NCBI GenBank assembly: GCA_050953425.1
Contig: JBMNMQ010000006.1
Coordinates: 124,001 to 188,000, forward strand
Reading direction: 5' to 3'
Source: RUG100 sp050953425
GTDB lineage: Bacteria; Bacillota; Clostridia; Peptostreptococcales; Anaerovoracaceae
Length of the DNA stretch: 64,000 bases
Shown: piece after piece, positions 24,206-33,187 of the stretch
Numbering within the stretch: the first letter of the stretch is position 1
Layout of the letters: the number at the start of each line of letters is the position of its first letter
Program-made: the position numbers and the translations under genes
The notes under the pieces: model-generated
Databases searched by the model: none
What the model saw: only the letters and a program-made list of their open reading frames with translations
Told to the model about the DNA's origin: nothing

Positions 24206-26986
24206 CTATTTTACTTTTACTTTGACTTTTGCGGTCCTGCCGTCCTGGGTGCAGACGCAGATCGTGCAGCTCCCTCTGGCCTTCGCTTTGATTGTACCCC
24301 TGCTGCTGACTGCCGCGACCGCTGTATTCGAGGATTCGCAGCGAATGCCGCGGTGCTTCTGCACTCTCCGCTTTTTCGATTCCTTCACGGCCTTCACCTT
24401 CAGCTTGAATGTTTTCCCTCTCTGCAGGGTCTTCCTGCCCTTTTTCACGTTCTTTATCCTGACGGATCTGTAGTTGCAGACTTTGCCGCCTTTTGCTGCG
24501 ACGTGGATCGCCTTGGATACGGCGATCTGCTTTCCGTTTTTGTCGAAGGCGGCGACAAAATATTTGTAGTATCTGCCTTTCTGCAGCTTCTTGCCGGCGA
24601 TTTTTGAGATCTTCTTCGTGGTCGCTGCCGCTGTCGCAGCTGCCCTGTACCTGCGGCCGCACTTGTTCGCAAAGATGACGTATTTCGCAGCGCCCTTCAC
24701 TTTATTCCACTTTATGGATGTGCTGGCCCTGCCGACCTTGTACGGACGGAGGAACATCGGGCTGATTCTCGAGCCCGCCGGATCCGCCTCGGCTTTTGTC
24801 GCCAGGAGCTTTTTCACGTACCGCGCCGTGATTTTATCGGGTGATAACCTCGGCATCTCTGCTTTCTCGACATATCCGCACTTTGAGCAGGTGCGCTCTT
24901 TTTCGCCCTGTGCGGTCGTGGTTGGCTGTTTCGTTACATTCCAGCCGCCGAAGCGGTGCCCCGACGCCGGAATGATCACATCAGACGCTGCCTCTGTACT
25001 GCCTGCCGCGTCGGAAAATTTCTTTTTGCATTTTTTGCACTCCCAATACCCGATATGGCCCGGCTCAGTGCATGTTGCTGTCGCTGCATCGTGATGCTCC
25101 AGGGAATGGACATGTTTTTTCAGGGCAACCGTCACTGGCATCTGCCTGCCGTGGCAGCCGGAATCGTAGGTATAGGTGAATTCAGGTGAATCTCCGGTCA
25201 TCGTTATTGTGCTGGCAGCGCTGTCATACGTGCAGCCGTTTCCGGCCTGGACATTCGACACTTTTTTCATGTCAAGTCCCGGCCATTCAAAGTCTGAGGA
25301 AGACAGATCCAGCCTGTCGCCGAAGATTTCGCAGTGCCGCGTCTGACTGTCAAACTGAACCTTCGCGCTGTCAAGCCTGGTATTCGCGCTCAAGTCAAGT
25401 GCAGTGAGCTGATTGCTTTCACACGATAGAGCTTCGAGTGCCGTATTCCGGCTCAGATCCAGCGACGTGAGCTGGTTTTTGGAACAGATAAGATTCGCGA
25501 GTCCGGTGCTGCCGCGCACATCCAGCGATGCGAGCCGGTTGTTATAGCAATCCAGTGTCGTGAGTGCCGTGCCCCCGCTCAGATCCAGCGATGCCAGCTG
25601 ATTGTTATAACACTCCAGCTTCGTGAGTGCCGTGTTCCGGCTGAGATCCAGCGACGTGAGCTGGTTATTGGCACAATTCAGCTTCGCGAGTCCGGTGTTT
25701 CGGCTGAGATCCAGCGCCGTGAGCTGGTTGTCATAACAATACAACTCCGTGAGCGCCGTGTTGCTGCTGAGATCCAGCGATGCGAGCTGGTTGTAATGAC
25801 AATCCAGCGCCGTGAGCGCCGTGTTCCTGCTCAGGTCCAGCGACGTAAGCCGGTTGAATGCACACGACAGCTTTGCGAGCTTTGTGTTCCTGCTCAGATC
25901 CAGTGCGGTAAGACAGCTGTTGGTACACTTTAGCTCTGTGAGCGCCGTGTTGCGGCTCACATCCAGCGACATGAGCCGGCGGTTTCCACAACCCAGCGTT
26001 GTGAGCGCCGCGTTGCGGCTCACATCCAGCGACGCGAACCGGTTGTCTTCACAATGCAGCGTTGTGAGCGCCGTGTTGCTGCCCACATCCAGTGATGCAA
26101 GCTGGTTGTTGTAACACCCCAGCTTCGTGAGCGCCGTGTTCTGGCTCAGATCCAGCGACGTGAGCCGGCAGCCCCCACACTCCAGCGTTGTGAGCGCCGT
26201 GTTTTTGCTCAGATCCAGCGACGTGAACCGGTTGCCTGCACAATTCAGCGTTGTGAGCGCCGTGTTGCTGCTCAGATCCAGCGATGCAAGCTGGTTTTTA
26301 GCACACTCCAGCGTCGTGAGCTTAGTACTGCTGCGCACATTCAGCGATGCAAGCCGATTGTCATAACAGCTCAGAATTATAAGTGCCGTATTCCGGCTCA
26401 GATCCAGCGACGCGAGCCGGTTGTCATCACACATCAGCGACGTGAGTGCCGTGTTCCGGCTCAGATCCAGCGACGTGAGCCGATTGTCCTGACAGTTCAG
26501 CAGCATGAGCTTAGTGTTCCGGCTGAGATCCAGCGACGCGAGCTGGTTGTCATGACAACACAGCAGCGTGAGCCGGGTGTTCCTGCTCAGGTCCAGCGAC
26601 GTGAGCCGGTTGTCATTACAGTATAGGTCCGTGAGCGCTGTGTTTCGGCTGAGATCCAGCGATGCAATTCGGTTGTTCTCGCAGCTTAGCTTTTGGAGAG
26701 CCGTAAAGTACTCGATGCCTTTTAAGCTTGAGATGTTTGAATCATTCACCCGGATGACTCCGACTCTCTTTATTTCCTCGCTGCTTAACGAGCCGCTGCT
26801 GTCCCGATCAGCCTTTGTGCCGACCCAGTTTTTGAAATTTGTATCCGGGAAATTCGTCTCGTTGATTTCAACCTCATCTGCTGCATATGTTTTTTGTACG
26901 CCTCCCGGCAGCATCGGCACCATCAGCAGCACCAGCAGTACCGACAACAGCAATGCAGGGATTTTTCTCCGTTTTTCCTCTTTCAT
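24206..26986 (-). CDS. Secreted leucine-rich-repeat protein with Cys ladder, fn3-like and Ig-like (BIG2) domains
   Basis: A 926-residue exported protein. The signal peptide (residues 1-35) ends VQKTYAA. A short cap with a calcium-loop-like DRDSSGSLSSEEI precedes about 20 tandem 21-residue LRRs (roughly residues 90-530) of consensus SLDLSRNTALTxLxCxxNxL. Nearly every repeat has one Cys at the same position. After the solenoid come a His/Cys segment (HVHSLEHHDAATATC, then WECKKCKKKF and CSKCGYVE), a basic fn3-like domain and a C-terminal BIG2-like domain (CESSNTAVAAVSSRGTIKAK) ending in KVKVK. Likely cell-surface binding protein; ligand unknown. Confidence 0.85.
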   Translation of the reverse strand: MKEEKRRKIPALLLSVLLVLLMVPMLPGGVQKTYAADEVEINETNFPDTNFKNWVGTKADRDSSGSLSSEEIKRVGVIRVNDSNISSLKGIEYFTALQKLSCENNRIASLDLSRNTALTDLYCNDNRLTSLDLSRNTRLTLLCCHDNQLASLDLSRNTKLMLLNCQDNRLTSLDLSRNTALTSLMCDDNRLASLDLSRNTALIILSCYDNRLASLNVRSSTKLTTLECAKNQLASLDLSSNTALTTLNCAGNRFTSLDLSKNTALTTLECGGCRLTSLDLSQNTALTKLGCYNNQLASLDVGSNTALTTLHCEDNRFASLDVSRNAALTTLGCGNRRLMSLDVSRNTALTELKCTNSCLTALDLSRNTKLAKLSCAFNRLTSLDLSRNTALTALDCHYNQLASLDLSSNTALTELYCYDNQLTALDLSRNTGLAKLNCANNQLTSLDLSRNTALTKLECYNNQLASLDLSGGTALTTLDCYNNRLASLDVRGSTGLANLICSKNQLTSLDLSRNTALEALSCESNQLTALDLSANTRLDSAKVQFDSQTRHCEIFGDRLDLSSSDFEWPGLDMKKVSNVQAGNGCTYDSAASTITMTGDSPEFTYTYDSGCHGRQMPVTVALKKHVHSLEHHDAATATCTEPGHIGYWECKKCKKKFSDAAGSTEAASDVIIPASGHRFGGWNVTKQPTTTAQGEKERTCSKCGYVEKAEMPRLSPDKITARYVKKLLATKAEADPAGSRISPMFLRPYKVGRASTSIKWNKVKGAAKYVIFANKCGRRYRAAATAAATTKKISKIAGKKLQKGRYYKYFVAAFDKNGKQIAVSKAIHVAAKGGKVCNYRSVRIKNVKKGRKTLQRGKTFKLKVKAVKESKKRRVQKHRGIRCESSNTAVAAVSSRGTIKAKARGSCTICVCTQDGRTAKVKVKVK

Positions 26987-27459
26987 TTCTTTCTCCTTCG
27001 AGCCGGTTTCTTCGTAATATCAGAGAGGCGGACCGCATTAAACGCGAAATGGGTCCCCATAATGTACTTTGCAATATTCCGGCACGACGGATTGATCCCG
27101 CCTGTTTGTTGGAAATGCGACCGCATATTTGCCATAGTCCGCCTCGTTTGAAAGATTTACATTGCACATTACAGATAAAAGGCTCAATATTTAAGCACAA
27201 GGCGGGAAAACCCGTCAACTCGGCCATGGGATAAATCGCCGCATAAATAATAATATTATAAAATACTTAAATTCATGTAAGAACCGAATAAAGTCTATGC
27301 AAGTTCTCAAACCTGCAATGCAGATGGATACGTCAATACAGAACTCAAAACACAGCTATATGAGAATGGACCTGCCTTGGCTGTCATACACATCACAGCA
27401 GATATATAAGGGCTGCCGGCCTTTCGCCGGCTGCTGCCTGTGACCGGATGCAGGCTGCG

Positions 27460-27566
27460 ACCGGCAGGCTGTTATCAGCGACCGGCTGGCTGTCATCAGT
27501 GACGGCAGGCTGTTATCAGCGACCGGCAGGCTGTCATCAGTGACGGCAGGCTGTCATCAGCGACCG
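27460..27566. repeat. Alternating 21/20-bp tandem repeat upstream of the riboflavin operon
   Basis: Units CGGCAGGCTGTTATCAGCGAC (21) and CGG(C/T)(A/T)GGCTGTCATCAGTGA (20) alternate, giving a 41-bp higher-order period. The array ends just before the rib promoter. The stretch 26987-27460 is otherwise AT-richer, non-coding, and shows no clear feature beyond the region where the LRR gene promoter must lie. Confidence 0.75.
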
Positions 27567-27572
27567 GCCCGG

Positions 27573-27601
27573 TTGACAAGGACATAAGCGGGGTATATAG
27601 T
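27573..27601 (+). promoter_or_regulatory. Promoter of the riboflavin operon
   Basis: Perfect -35 TTGACA (27573-27578), 17 bp, -10 TATAGT (27596-27601). Transcription would begin about 15 nt before the FMN riboswitch. Confidence 0.78.
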
Positions 27602-27623
27602 ATTAACTGAATTCCAAAAGATG

Positions 27624-27729
27624 ATCTTCAGGGCAGGGTGTAAATCCCGACCGGTGGTACAGCCCACGAGCCGCAAGGCAGATTCGGTGCAACTCCGAAG
27701 CCGACAGTAAAGTCTGGATGAAAGAAGAT
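27624..27729 (+). ncRNA. FMN riboswitch (RFN element)
   Basis: All conserved RFN segments are present in order: ATCTTC closing stem, AGGGCAGGGTGTAAATCCCG, ACCGGTGGTAC, AGCCCACGAGCC, GCAGATTCGGTGCAACTCCG, AAGCCGACAGTAAAGTCTGG, ATGAAAGAAGAT. The terminal stem pairs 27624-27629 with 27724-27729. It controls the rib genes that follow: FMN binding should lower their expression (known mechanism of the class). Confidence 0.97.
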
Positions 27730-27760
27730 GGAACCGCGCCGTTTGCGTGCGGCCGTACTG

Positions 27761-27790
27761 CTCTGAAGCAATGGTTTCAGGGTATTTTTA
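27761..27790 (+). terminator. Putative expression-platform terminator of the FMN riboswitch
   Basis: CTCTGAA (27761-27767) pairs with TTCAGGG (27776-27782, one G-U) around an 8-nt loop, followed by TATTTTTATT. It is weak but well placed, 32 nt after the aptamer. A GC-rich leader of about 215 nt with no gene follows before ribD. Confidence 0.5.
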
Positions 27791-28006
27791 TTGCCGTCGG
27801 CGAGGCTCCTTTTGCGATGCGGCGCAGAGCAAAGCCGCGGCACGCGGCGAAGCGCGGAGGCCGGGAGGCGACCGGGCGACGGCGATCGGGCAGCGGCTCG
27901 ACACCTGGCGGCAGAAATGCGGCAATAAGAACGCCCGCAATGCAGCCGTGCAGGAAAGCGGCGGGAAATCAAAGAAACACGGAACACAGGAAAGAAGGAT
28001 CAGGGA

Positions 28007-29236
28007 ATGACGGAACGGACAGCAGGCGCAGACGAGCGGTACATGCGGCGTGCGATCGAACTGGCAAAGCGGGGCCGGGGCTATACCAATCCCAACCCGA
28101 TTGTCGGTGCGGTGATCGTCAGGGACGGCCGCGTCATCGGCGAGGGCTACCACGCCCGCTGCGGCGAACTGCACGCCGAGCGCAATGCACTGGCCGCCTG
28201 CAGCGAGGACCCGGCCGGCGCCGATCTCTACGTGACGCTGGAACCGTGCTGCCATACCGGGCGTACGCCGCCCTGCACCGAGGCGATCATCGCCGCCCGG
28301 ATGGGACGCGTCTTTGTCGGTTCGGCCGACCCCAATCCAAAGGTGGCCGGCGGCGGCGTCCGGCAGCTGCGGGACGCCGGCATCACGGTTGTCGAAAATG
28401 TTCTGCGCCGGGAGTGCGACGCCCTCAACACGGTGTTCTTCCACTATATCCGCAGCGGCCGGCCGTATCTGACGCTCAAGTACGCGATGACCGCGGACGG
28501 AAAGATCGCGACCCGCAGCGGGCTGTCAAAATGGATCACCGGCGAAGAGGCGCGGCGTGACGTGCACCTGCTGCGCCATGAAAACGCCGTCATTCTCGCC
28601 GGCATCGGCACCGTCCTGGCCGATGATCCGCTGCTCAACTGCCGGCTTGCGCATCCGATCCCCGGACGCGACGAGCCGGGACTCGATCCGGTGCGCGTGA
28701 TCTGCGACAGCCGTCTGCGGATCCCGCTCGCGGCGCAGATCGTCCGCACCGCCGGTGAGATCCGCACCATCATCGCCACGGTCGATCCGCAAGTGTCGGG
28801 ATCCGTGTCCGCCACGGTTGATCCGGCCGCTTCCGCCGCTGCCGCGATAGACGATGCGGCAGCTCCCGCCGACGCGCCGGCCGACCGGGCGGCAAAGGCC
28901 CGGCAGCTGAAGGAAGCCGGCTGCGAGGTTCTCGCCCTGCCGGCGGCCGACGACGGCGAAGTCGATCTGGCAGCGCTGCTGCAGCGGCTCGGCGGGGAAC
29001 AGCTCGACAGCGTCCTTCTCGAGGGCGGCGGCACGCTGGCCTGGTCGGCTGTGCGGGCCGGACTGGTCGATCGCGTGATCGCCTACACCGCGCCGAAGAT
29101 TTTCGGCGGCGCAGAGGCGCCGACGCCGGTACGCGGCGAGGGCTTTGACCGACCCGATCAGGGACTGCGGATGCAGGTGCGCTCGGTGCGGCAGCTGGGC
29201 GCGGATATCCGTACGGAATACGAGGTGATGCGCTAG
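28007..29236 (+). CDS. ribD: Bifunctional diaminohydroxyphosphoribosylaminopyrimidine deaminase / 5-amino-6-(5-phosphoribosylamino)uracil reductase
   Basis: RibD performs the deamination and reduction steps after GTP cyclohydrolase II. In the N-terminal deaminase domain (residues 1-145), HAERNAL and PCCHTGRTPPC hold the zinc ligands. In the C-terminal reductase domain, LKYAMTADGKIAT, LLEGGGTLAW and FGGAEAPTPV are typical. The 409 residues exceed the usual 360-370 because of an Ala/Asp-rich insertion at about residues 265-305. It starts the operon below the FMN riboswitch. Its stop codon is immediately followed by the ribE ATG. Confidence 0.96.
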   Translation: MTERTAGADERYMRRAIELAKRGRGYTNPNPIVGAVIVRDGRVIGEGYHARCGELHAERNALAACSEDPAGADLYVTLEPCCHTGRTPPCTEAIIAARMGRVFVGSADPNPKVAGGGVRQLRDAGITVVENVLRRECDALNTVFFHYIRSGRPYLTLKYAMTADGKIATRSGLSKWITGEEARRDVHLLRHENAVILAGIGTVLADDPLLNCRLAHPIPGRDEPGLDPVRVICDSRLRIPLAAQIVRTAGEIRTIIATVDPQVSGSVSATVDPAASAAAAIDDAAAPADAPADRAAKARQLKEAGCEVLALPAADDGEVDLAALLQRLGGEQLDSVLLEGGGTLAWSAVRAGLVDRVIAYTAPKIFGGAEAPTPVRGEGFDRPDQGLRMQVRSVRQLGADIRTEYEVMR

Positions 29237-29902
29237 ATGTTTACGGGACTCATTGAAGAAAAAGGAACGATAAAGGGCATTCGCCGCGGCGCCGATTCGT
29301 CGGTGCTGACGATTGCCGGCGAACTGATCTTTTCCGATCTCAGGATCGGTGACAGCGTCGCCGTCAACGGCGTCTGCCTGACGGCGACCGGCATCGACGG
29401 ACACAGCTTTACCGCCGACGTCATGCACGAGACGCTGTCGCGCAGCGGCCTGGGCGGGCTGCGGCCCGGCAGCGCCGTAAACCTGGAGAGGGCGATGCCG
29501 GCGGACGGCCGCTTTGGCGGGCACATCGTCTCCGGCCACATCGACGGCACGGGCACGATTGTCGACATCCGCCGCGACGACAACGCCATCTGGTACACGG
29601 TTCGCACGGAGCCGGCGCTGATGCGCTACATCGTCGAGAAGGGCTCGATCGCGATCGACGGCATCAGCCTGACCGTGGCGCGGGTCGAAGAGGACCGCTT
29701 TGCGGTTTCGATCATCCCGCATACGGCTTCCGCCACGACGCTGGCGGAACGGCACGTCGGCGACACCGTCAATCTGGAAAACGATATCATCGGAAAATAT
29801 ATTGAGAAGCTGATGCAGGCGCCGCAGGAAACAACGCGGCAGACTTCCGCGGATGCCGAAGGGGGCATCACCTGGGAATCCCTGGCGCGCGCCGGCTTTT
29901 AG
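29237..29902 (+). CDS. ribE: Riboflavin synthase, alpha subunit
   Basis: Riboflavin synthase dismutates two 6,7-dimethyl-8-ribityllumazine molecules into riboflavin and the pyrimidine precursor. At 221 residues it shows the duplicated lumazine-binding fold: MFTGLIEEKGTIKGI and DSVAVNGVCLTATG in the first half, GGHIVSGHIDGTGTI in the middle, and GSIAIDGISLTVARVE, FAVSIIPHTASATTL and DTVNLENDIIGKY in the second. It starts directly at the ribD stop. The name follows Bacillus/Clostridium usage (ribE; ribC in E. coli). Confidence 0.96.
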   Translation: MFTGLIEEKGTIKGIRRGADSSVLTIAGELIFSDLRIGDSVAVNGVCLTATGIDGHSFTADVMHETLSRSGLGGLRPGSAVNLERAMPADGRFGGHIVSGHIDGTGTIVDIRRDDNAIWYTVRTEPALMRYIVEKGSIAIDGISLTVARVEEDRFAVSIIPHTASATTLAERHVGDTVNLENDIIGKYIEKLMQAPQETTRQTSADAEGGITWESLARAGF

Positions 29903-29914
29903 GAGGGACAGACA

Positions 29915-31126
29915 ATGTTTGAATTCAACACCATCGAAGAAGTCGTCGAGGATCTGCGACAGGGCAAGATCGTCATGGTTTCCGACGACGAGGATCGCGA
30001 AAACGAGGGCGATTTCATCTGCGCCGCCGAGTTCGCGACAACCGAGAACGTCAACTTCATGGCGACGCACGGAAAGGGCCTGATCTGCATGCCGATGGCC
30101 CGCAGCCTGATCGAAAAGCTGAACGTGCCGCAGATGGTTTCGGAGAACACCGACAACCACGAGACGGCTTTCACGGTTTCGATCGACCACGTCTCCACCA
30201 CCACCGGCATCTCCGCCGCGGAACGCTCGATCACGGCGATGAAATGCGTCGACGACAACGCCAAACCGCAGGACTTCCGCCGCCCGGGGCACATGTTCCC
30301 GCTGCTGGCGAAGAAGTTCGGCGTGCTCGAGCGCAACGGCCATACCGAAGCCACCGTCGATCTGCTGCGCATCGCCGGCCTCAAGCCGGCCGGGCTCTGC
30401 TGCGAGATCATGAAGGAGGACGGAACGATGATGCGGCAGCCCGATCTGATCAAGCTGGCGCAACAGTATCACATCAAGTACACGACGATCAAAAAGCTAC
30501 AGTACTACCGCAAGGTGCACGAAAAGCTGATCCGCCGCGAAGTCGGCCCGGTCAGCATGCCGACCAAATACGGCAGCTTCCAGGCCTACGGCTACATCAA
30601 CCGCATCAACGGCGAGCACCACATCGCCCTCGTCAAGGGCGACATCGGCGACGGCGAGAACGTGCTCTGCCGCGTGCATTCCGAGTGCCTCACCGGCGAC
30701 GCCTTCGGCTCGCTGCGCTGCGACTGCGGCGACCAGCTGACGACGGCGATGAAGCAGGTGGAAGCCGAGGGGCGCGGCATCGTCCTCTATATGCGGCAGG
30801 AAGGACGCGGCATCGGCCTGATCAACAAGCTCAAGGCGTACGATCTGCAGGACGGCGGGCTCGACACCGTGGAAGCGAACCTGGCGCTGGGCTTCAAGGA
30901 TGACCTGCGCGAGTACTACATCGGTTCGCAGATCCTCCGCGACCTCGGCGCGCACACGCTGCGGCTGCTGACCAACAACCCGCAGAAGGTGTACGAGCTC
31001 GGCGACTACGGACTTGAGATCGTCGAACGGGTGCCGATCGAGATCGCGCCCAACCGCATCGACAAGTTCTACCTCAAGACCAAGCAGAAGAAGATGGGAC
31101 ACATCCTCAATAATCTCGGTGACTGA
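29915..31126 (+). CDS. ribBA: 3,4-dihydroxy-2-butanone 4-phosphate synthase / GTP cyclohydrolase II
   Basis: A 403-residue bifunctional enzyme that makes both riboflavin precursors. The N-terminal DHBP synthase has MVSDDEDRENEGDFICAAE (acidic metal site) and STTTGISAAERS, plus RPGHMFPLLA and GHTEATVDL. The C-terminal GTP cyclohydrolase II has the zinc Cys triad in HSECLTGDAFGSLRCDCGDQL, then MRQEGRGIGLINK and LRLLTNNPQK. AGGAGG precedes the ATG. Both halves look complete. Confidence 0.97.
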   Translation: MFEFNTIEEVVEDLRQGKIVMVSDDEDRENEGDFICAAEFATTENVNFMATHGKGLICMPMARSLIEKLNVPQMVSENTDNHETAFTVSIDHVSTTTGISAAERSITAMKCVDDNAKPQDFRRPGHMFPLLAKKFGVLERNGHTEATVDLLRIAGLKPAGLCCEIMKEDGTMMRQPDLIKLAQQYHIKYTTIKKLQYYRKVHEKLIRREVGPVSMPTKYGSFQAYGYINRINGEHHIALVKGDIGDGENVLCRVHSECLTGDAFGSLRCDCGDQLTTAMKQVEAEGRGIVLYMRQEGRGIGLINKLKAYDLQDGGLDTVEANLALGFKDDLREYYIGSQILRDLGAHTLRLLTNNPQKVYELGDYGLEIVERVPIEIAPNRIDKFYLKTKQKKMGHILNNLGD

Positions 31127-31289
31127 GTTCCGCTTCTGTGCGGCCGGGCCAACACGATCGTGCCCGGTCTGCGGAACGGACGGAGGCGGGCGGGAACAGA
31201 CGCGTTCGCCGGACGGTCGAGCGCCGGGTTCGGTTCGCGGCCGTCGTGTGCGGATAACATAAAGCAAAGAGCAAAGGAGAACAGAGAAT

Positions 31290-31754
31290 ATGAAGACCTT
31301 TGAAGGAAAACTGGTATCGGAAGGCATCCGCGTCGGCATTGTCTGTGCGCGGTTCAACGAGTTCATCGTCAGCAAGCTGCTCGGCGGCGCCGAAGACGCG
31401 CTGGCGCGGCATGACGTGAAAAGCGAGGACATCGAGGTCGCCTGGGTGCCGGGCGCTTTCGAGATCCCGCTGATCGCCCGCAAGATGGCGGAAAGCGGCC
31501 GCTACGACGCGGTCATCTGCCTCGGTGCGGTGATCCGCGGCAGCACCAGTCACTACGATCTGGTCTGCAATGAAACGGCCAAAGGCATCGCCCAGGTCAG
31601 CCTGTCGGCGCGGATTCCGGTGATGTTCGGCATCGTGACCACCGACACCATCGAGCAGGCGATCGAACGCGCCGGCACGAAGGCCGGCAACAAGGGCTAC
31701 GACGCAGCCACGGGCGCGATTGAGATGGTCAACCTGATGCGCCAGCTCGACTGA
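31290..31754 (+). CDS. ribH: 6,7-dimethyl-8-ribityllumazine synthase
   Basis: Lumazine synthase (154 residues) condenses the pyrimidine with 3,4-dihydroxybutanone phosphate. Motifs: GIVCARFNEFIVSKLLGGA, VAWVPGAFEIPL, VICLGAVIRGSTSHYDLVCNE, IPVMFGIVTTDTIEQAIERAG and GNKGYDAATGAIEM. A 163-bp gap after ribBA contains a long imperfect stem (GTTCCGC...GCGGAAC enclosing GCCGGGC...GCCCGGT, about 31126-31176) without a U tract, possibly an mRNA-stabilising hairpin. AAAGGAG precedes the ATG. Confidence 0.96.
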   Translation: MKTFEGKLVSEGIRVGIVCARFNEFIVSKLLGGAEDALARHDVKSEDIEVAWVPGAFEIPLIARKMAESGRYDAVICLGAVIRGSTSHYDLVCNETAKGIAQVSLSARIPVMFGIVTTDTIEQAIERAGTKAGNKGYDAATGAIEMVNLMRQLD

Positions 31755-31798
31755 ATCCGGTCTGCGGTCTGAACCGGGCCGGCCGCTCCCCGGGCCGT

Positions 31799-33187
31799 TC
31801 AGCTGCCCGTTTTGTAATCGTCGCTGCTGATGATCTCCTGCAGCACCTGGTTGGCCGCGCTGCCGGCAACTTCGGCACCGTAGCCGCCGTTTTCGATCAG
31901 CACGACGAAAGCATAGGGATAGCCCTCGTTGCGAATGTAGCCGACGAACCAGGAGTGCGGCTCGACATCGGAAGTGATCTCGGCGGTGCCGGATTTGGCG
32001 CAGAGGTCGAGATTGGGGAAATTCTCCTGTCCGTAGTGGTCGACGACGTCGTTGTGCAGCATTTTCTCGAGCTTCTGCGCGGTGGATTTTTTCACCAGTT
32101 CGCGGGTGCTGGTCTTCAGCTGGATCCCGGCCGAGAAGCCGTTGGAGTACTTGATGCTCTGAAGAATGCGCGGGTCGGCCGCCCTGCCGCCGTTGGCGAT
32201 GGCGCCGAGGTAGACCATCATCGAGCAGGGATTGACCTGATCCTTGTACTGTCCGACGCCGGCCCAGGCGAGGTTGACGCCGCTGGAGGGGAACTCGAAC
32301 GAACCCTTCGCGGTGGGAATGCCGTCGACGTCATAGGAAGAAGTGAGACCGGCTTTGTCCACGTATTCCTTCATCTTCTTGGCGCCGATCTTGGTGGCAA
32401 GCTGGCCGAAGGCGCAGTTGCAGGAGTCTGCCAGCGCTTGTTCCAAATCGACGGTGCCGTGTGCGGGCGTGCAGGTGACGCGGTCGTTCTTGTAGCTGCC
32501 GTACTGCTGCGAACCGGTGCAGGTATAGGACCAGCTGCCGATGTCCTTGATATTCTCCAGCGCGGCGGTGGCGGTGATGACCTTGAACGTCGAGCCGGGC
32601 ACGACCGTCGAGGACAGCAGTTTGTTGAGATAGGTGCCGGAAGTGTCGTTTGCGCCGACCTCCGGCGGATTTTCGGGATCGTAATTCGGCGAGCTGACCA
32701 TGCAGACGATCTCGCCGGTCTTGTAGTTGTAGACGCCGATGGTGCCGTTGCGGCCGTCCAGCGCTTCGTTGGCGGTTTCGCAGAGTTTGTCGTCGATGGT
32801 CAGGTAGATTTTTCGCCCCTCTCCGCTGGTGGAATAGGTCCCGGTGAGGAAGTTGTAGCCGACCATCTGGCTGGCATAGACCTGATTGGCACCGGTGGAA
32901 ATGTTGCCCTCGATGTCGCCGACCGCATGCACCGTCGCCTGGCGAATGCTCTCATCGTCGTTGAAGATCGTTTTGCCGCTCTTGGTATGCTTGAGGAGAA
33001 GATCCTTGTTGCGGTCGTAGATGGCGCCGGTGGACAGGTAACCGTTATGATAGACGTCCTGATTGGCCGGATAGCTGGCCCACTTGCTGCCGTCGCGGGC
33101 GAGAAGAAAGACATAGTAAGCGAGGCCGGCCAGCAGGGCCAACGCAAGGATGATGCAGATTGCCGCTCTGGCTTCCAGTTTTTTCAT
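31799..33187 (-). CDS. Class B penicillin-binding protein (PbpA/FtsI-like transpeptidase)
   Basis: A 462-residue septal or elongation-type transpeptidase. One N-terminal membrane helix (about residues 8-30) is followed by a short N-terminal module and a transpeptidase domain with all three motifs: SxxK at PGSTFK (Ser199), SxN at ADSCNCAFG and KSGT at LCAKSGTAEIT. It is shorter than typical FtsI/PBP2 (around 550-700 residues) and resembles actinobacterial PbpA and the clostridial copies that pair with FHA-FtsW. The start overlaps the ftsW-like stop by 4 bp (ATGA), so the pair is coupled: polymerase and cross-linker. Confidence 0.92.
   Translation of the reverse strand: MKKLEARAAICIILALALLAGLAYYVFLLARDGSKWASYPANQDVYHNGYLSTGAIYDRNKDLLLKHTKSGKTIFNDDESIRQATVHAVGDIEGNISTGANQVYASQMVGYNFLTGTYSTSGEGRKIYLTIDDKLCETANEALDGRNGTIGVYNYKTGEIVCMVSSPNYDPENPPEVGANDTSGTYLNKLLSSTVVPGSTFKVITATAALENIKDIGSWSYTCTGSQQYGSYKNDRVTCTPAHGTVDLEQALADSCNCAFGQLATKIGAKKMKEYVDKAGLTSSYDVDGIPTAKGSFEFPSSGVNLAWAGVGQYKDQVNPCSMMVYLGAIANGGRAADPRILQSIKYSNGFSAGIQLKTSTRELVKKSTAQKLEKMLHNDVVDHYGQENFPNLDLCAKSGTAEITSDVEPHSWFVGYIRNEGYPYAFVVLIENGGYGAEVAGSAANQVLQEIISSDDYKTGS

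Noticed and set aside
27730..28006. Frame running into ribD from 27718
   Set aside because: It is the open GC-rich leader after the riboswitch; ribD starts at 28007 with family-typical residues.
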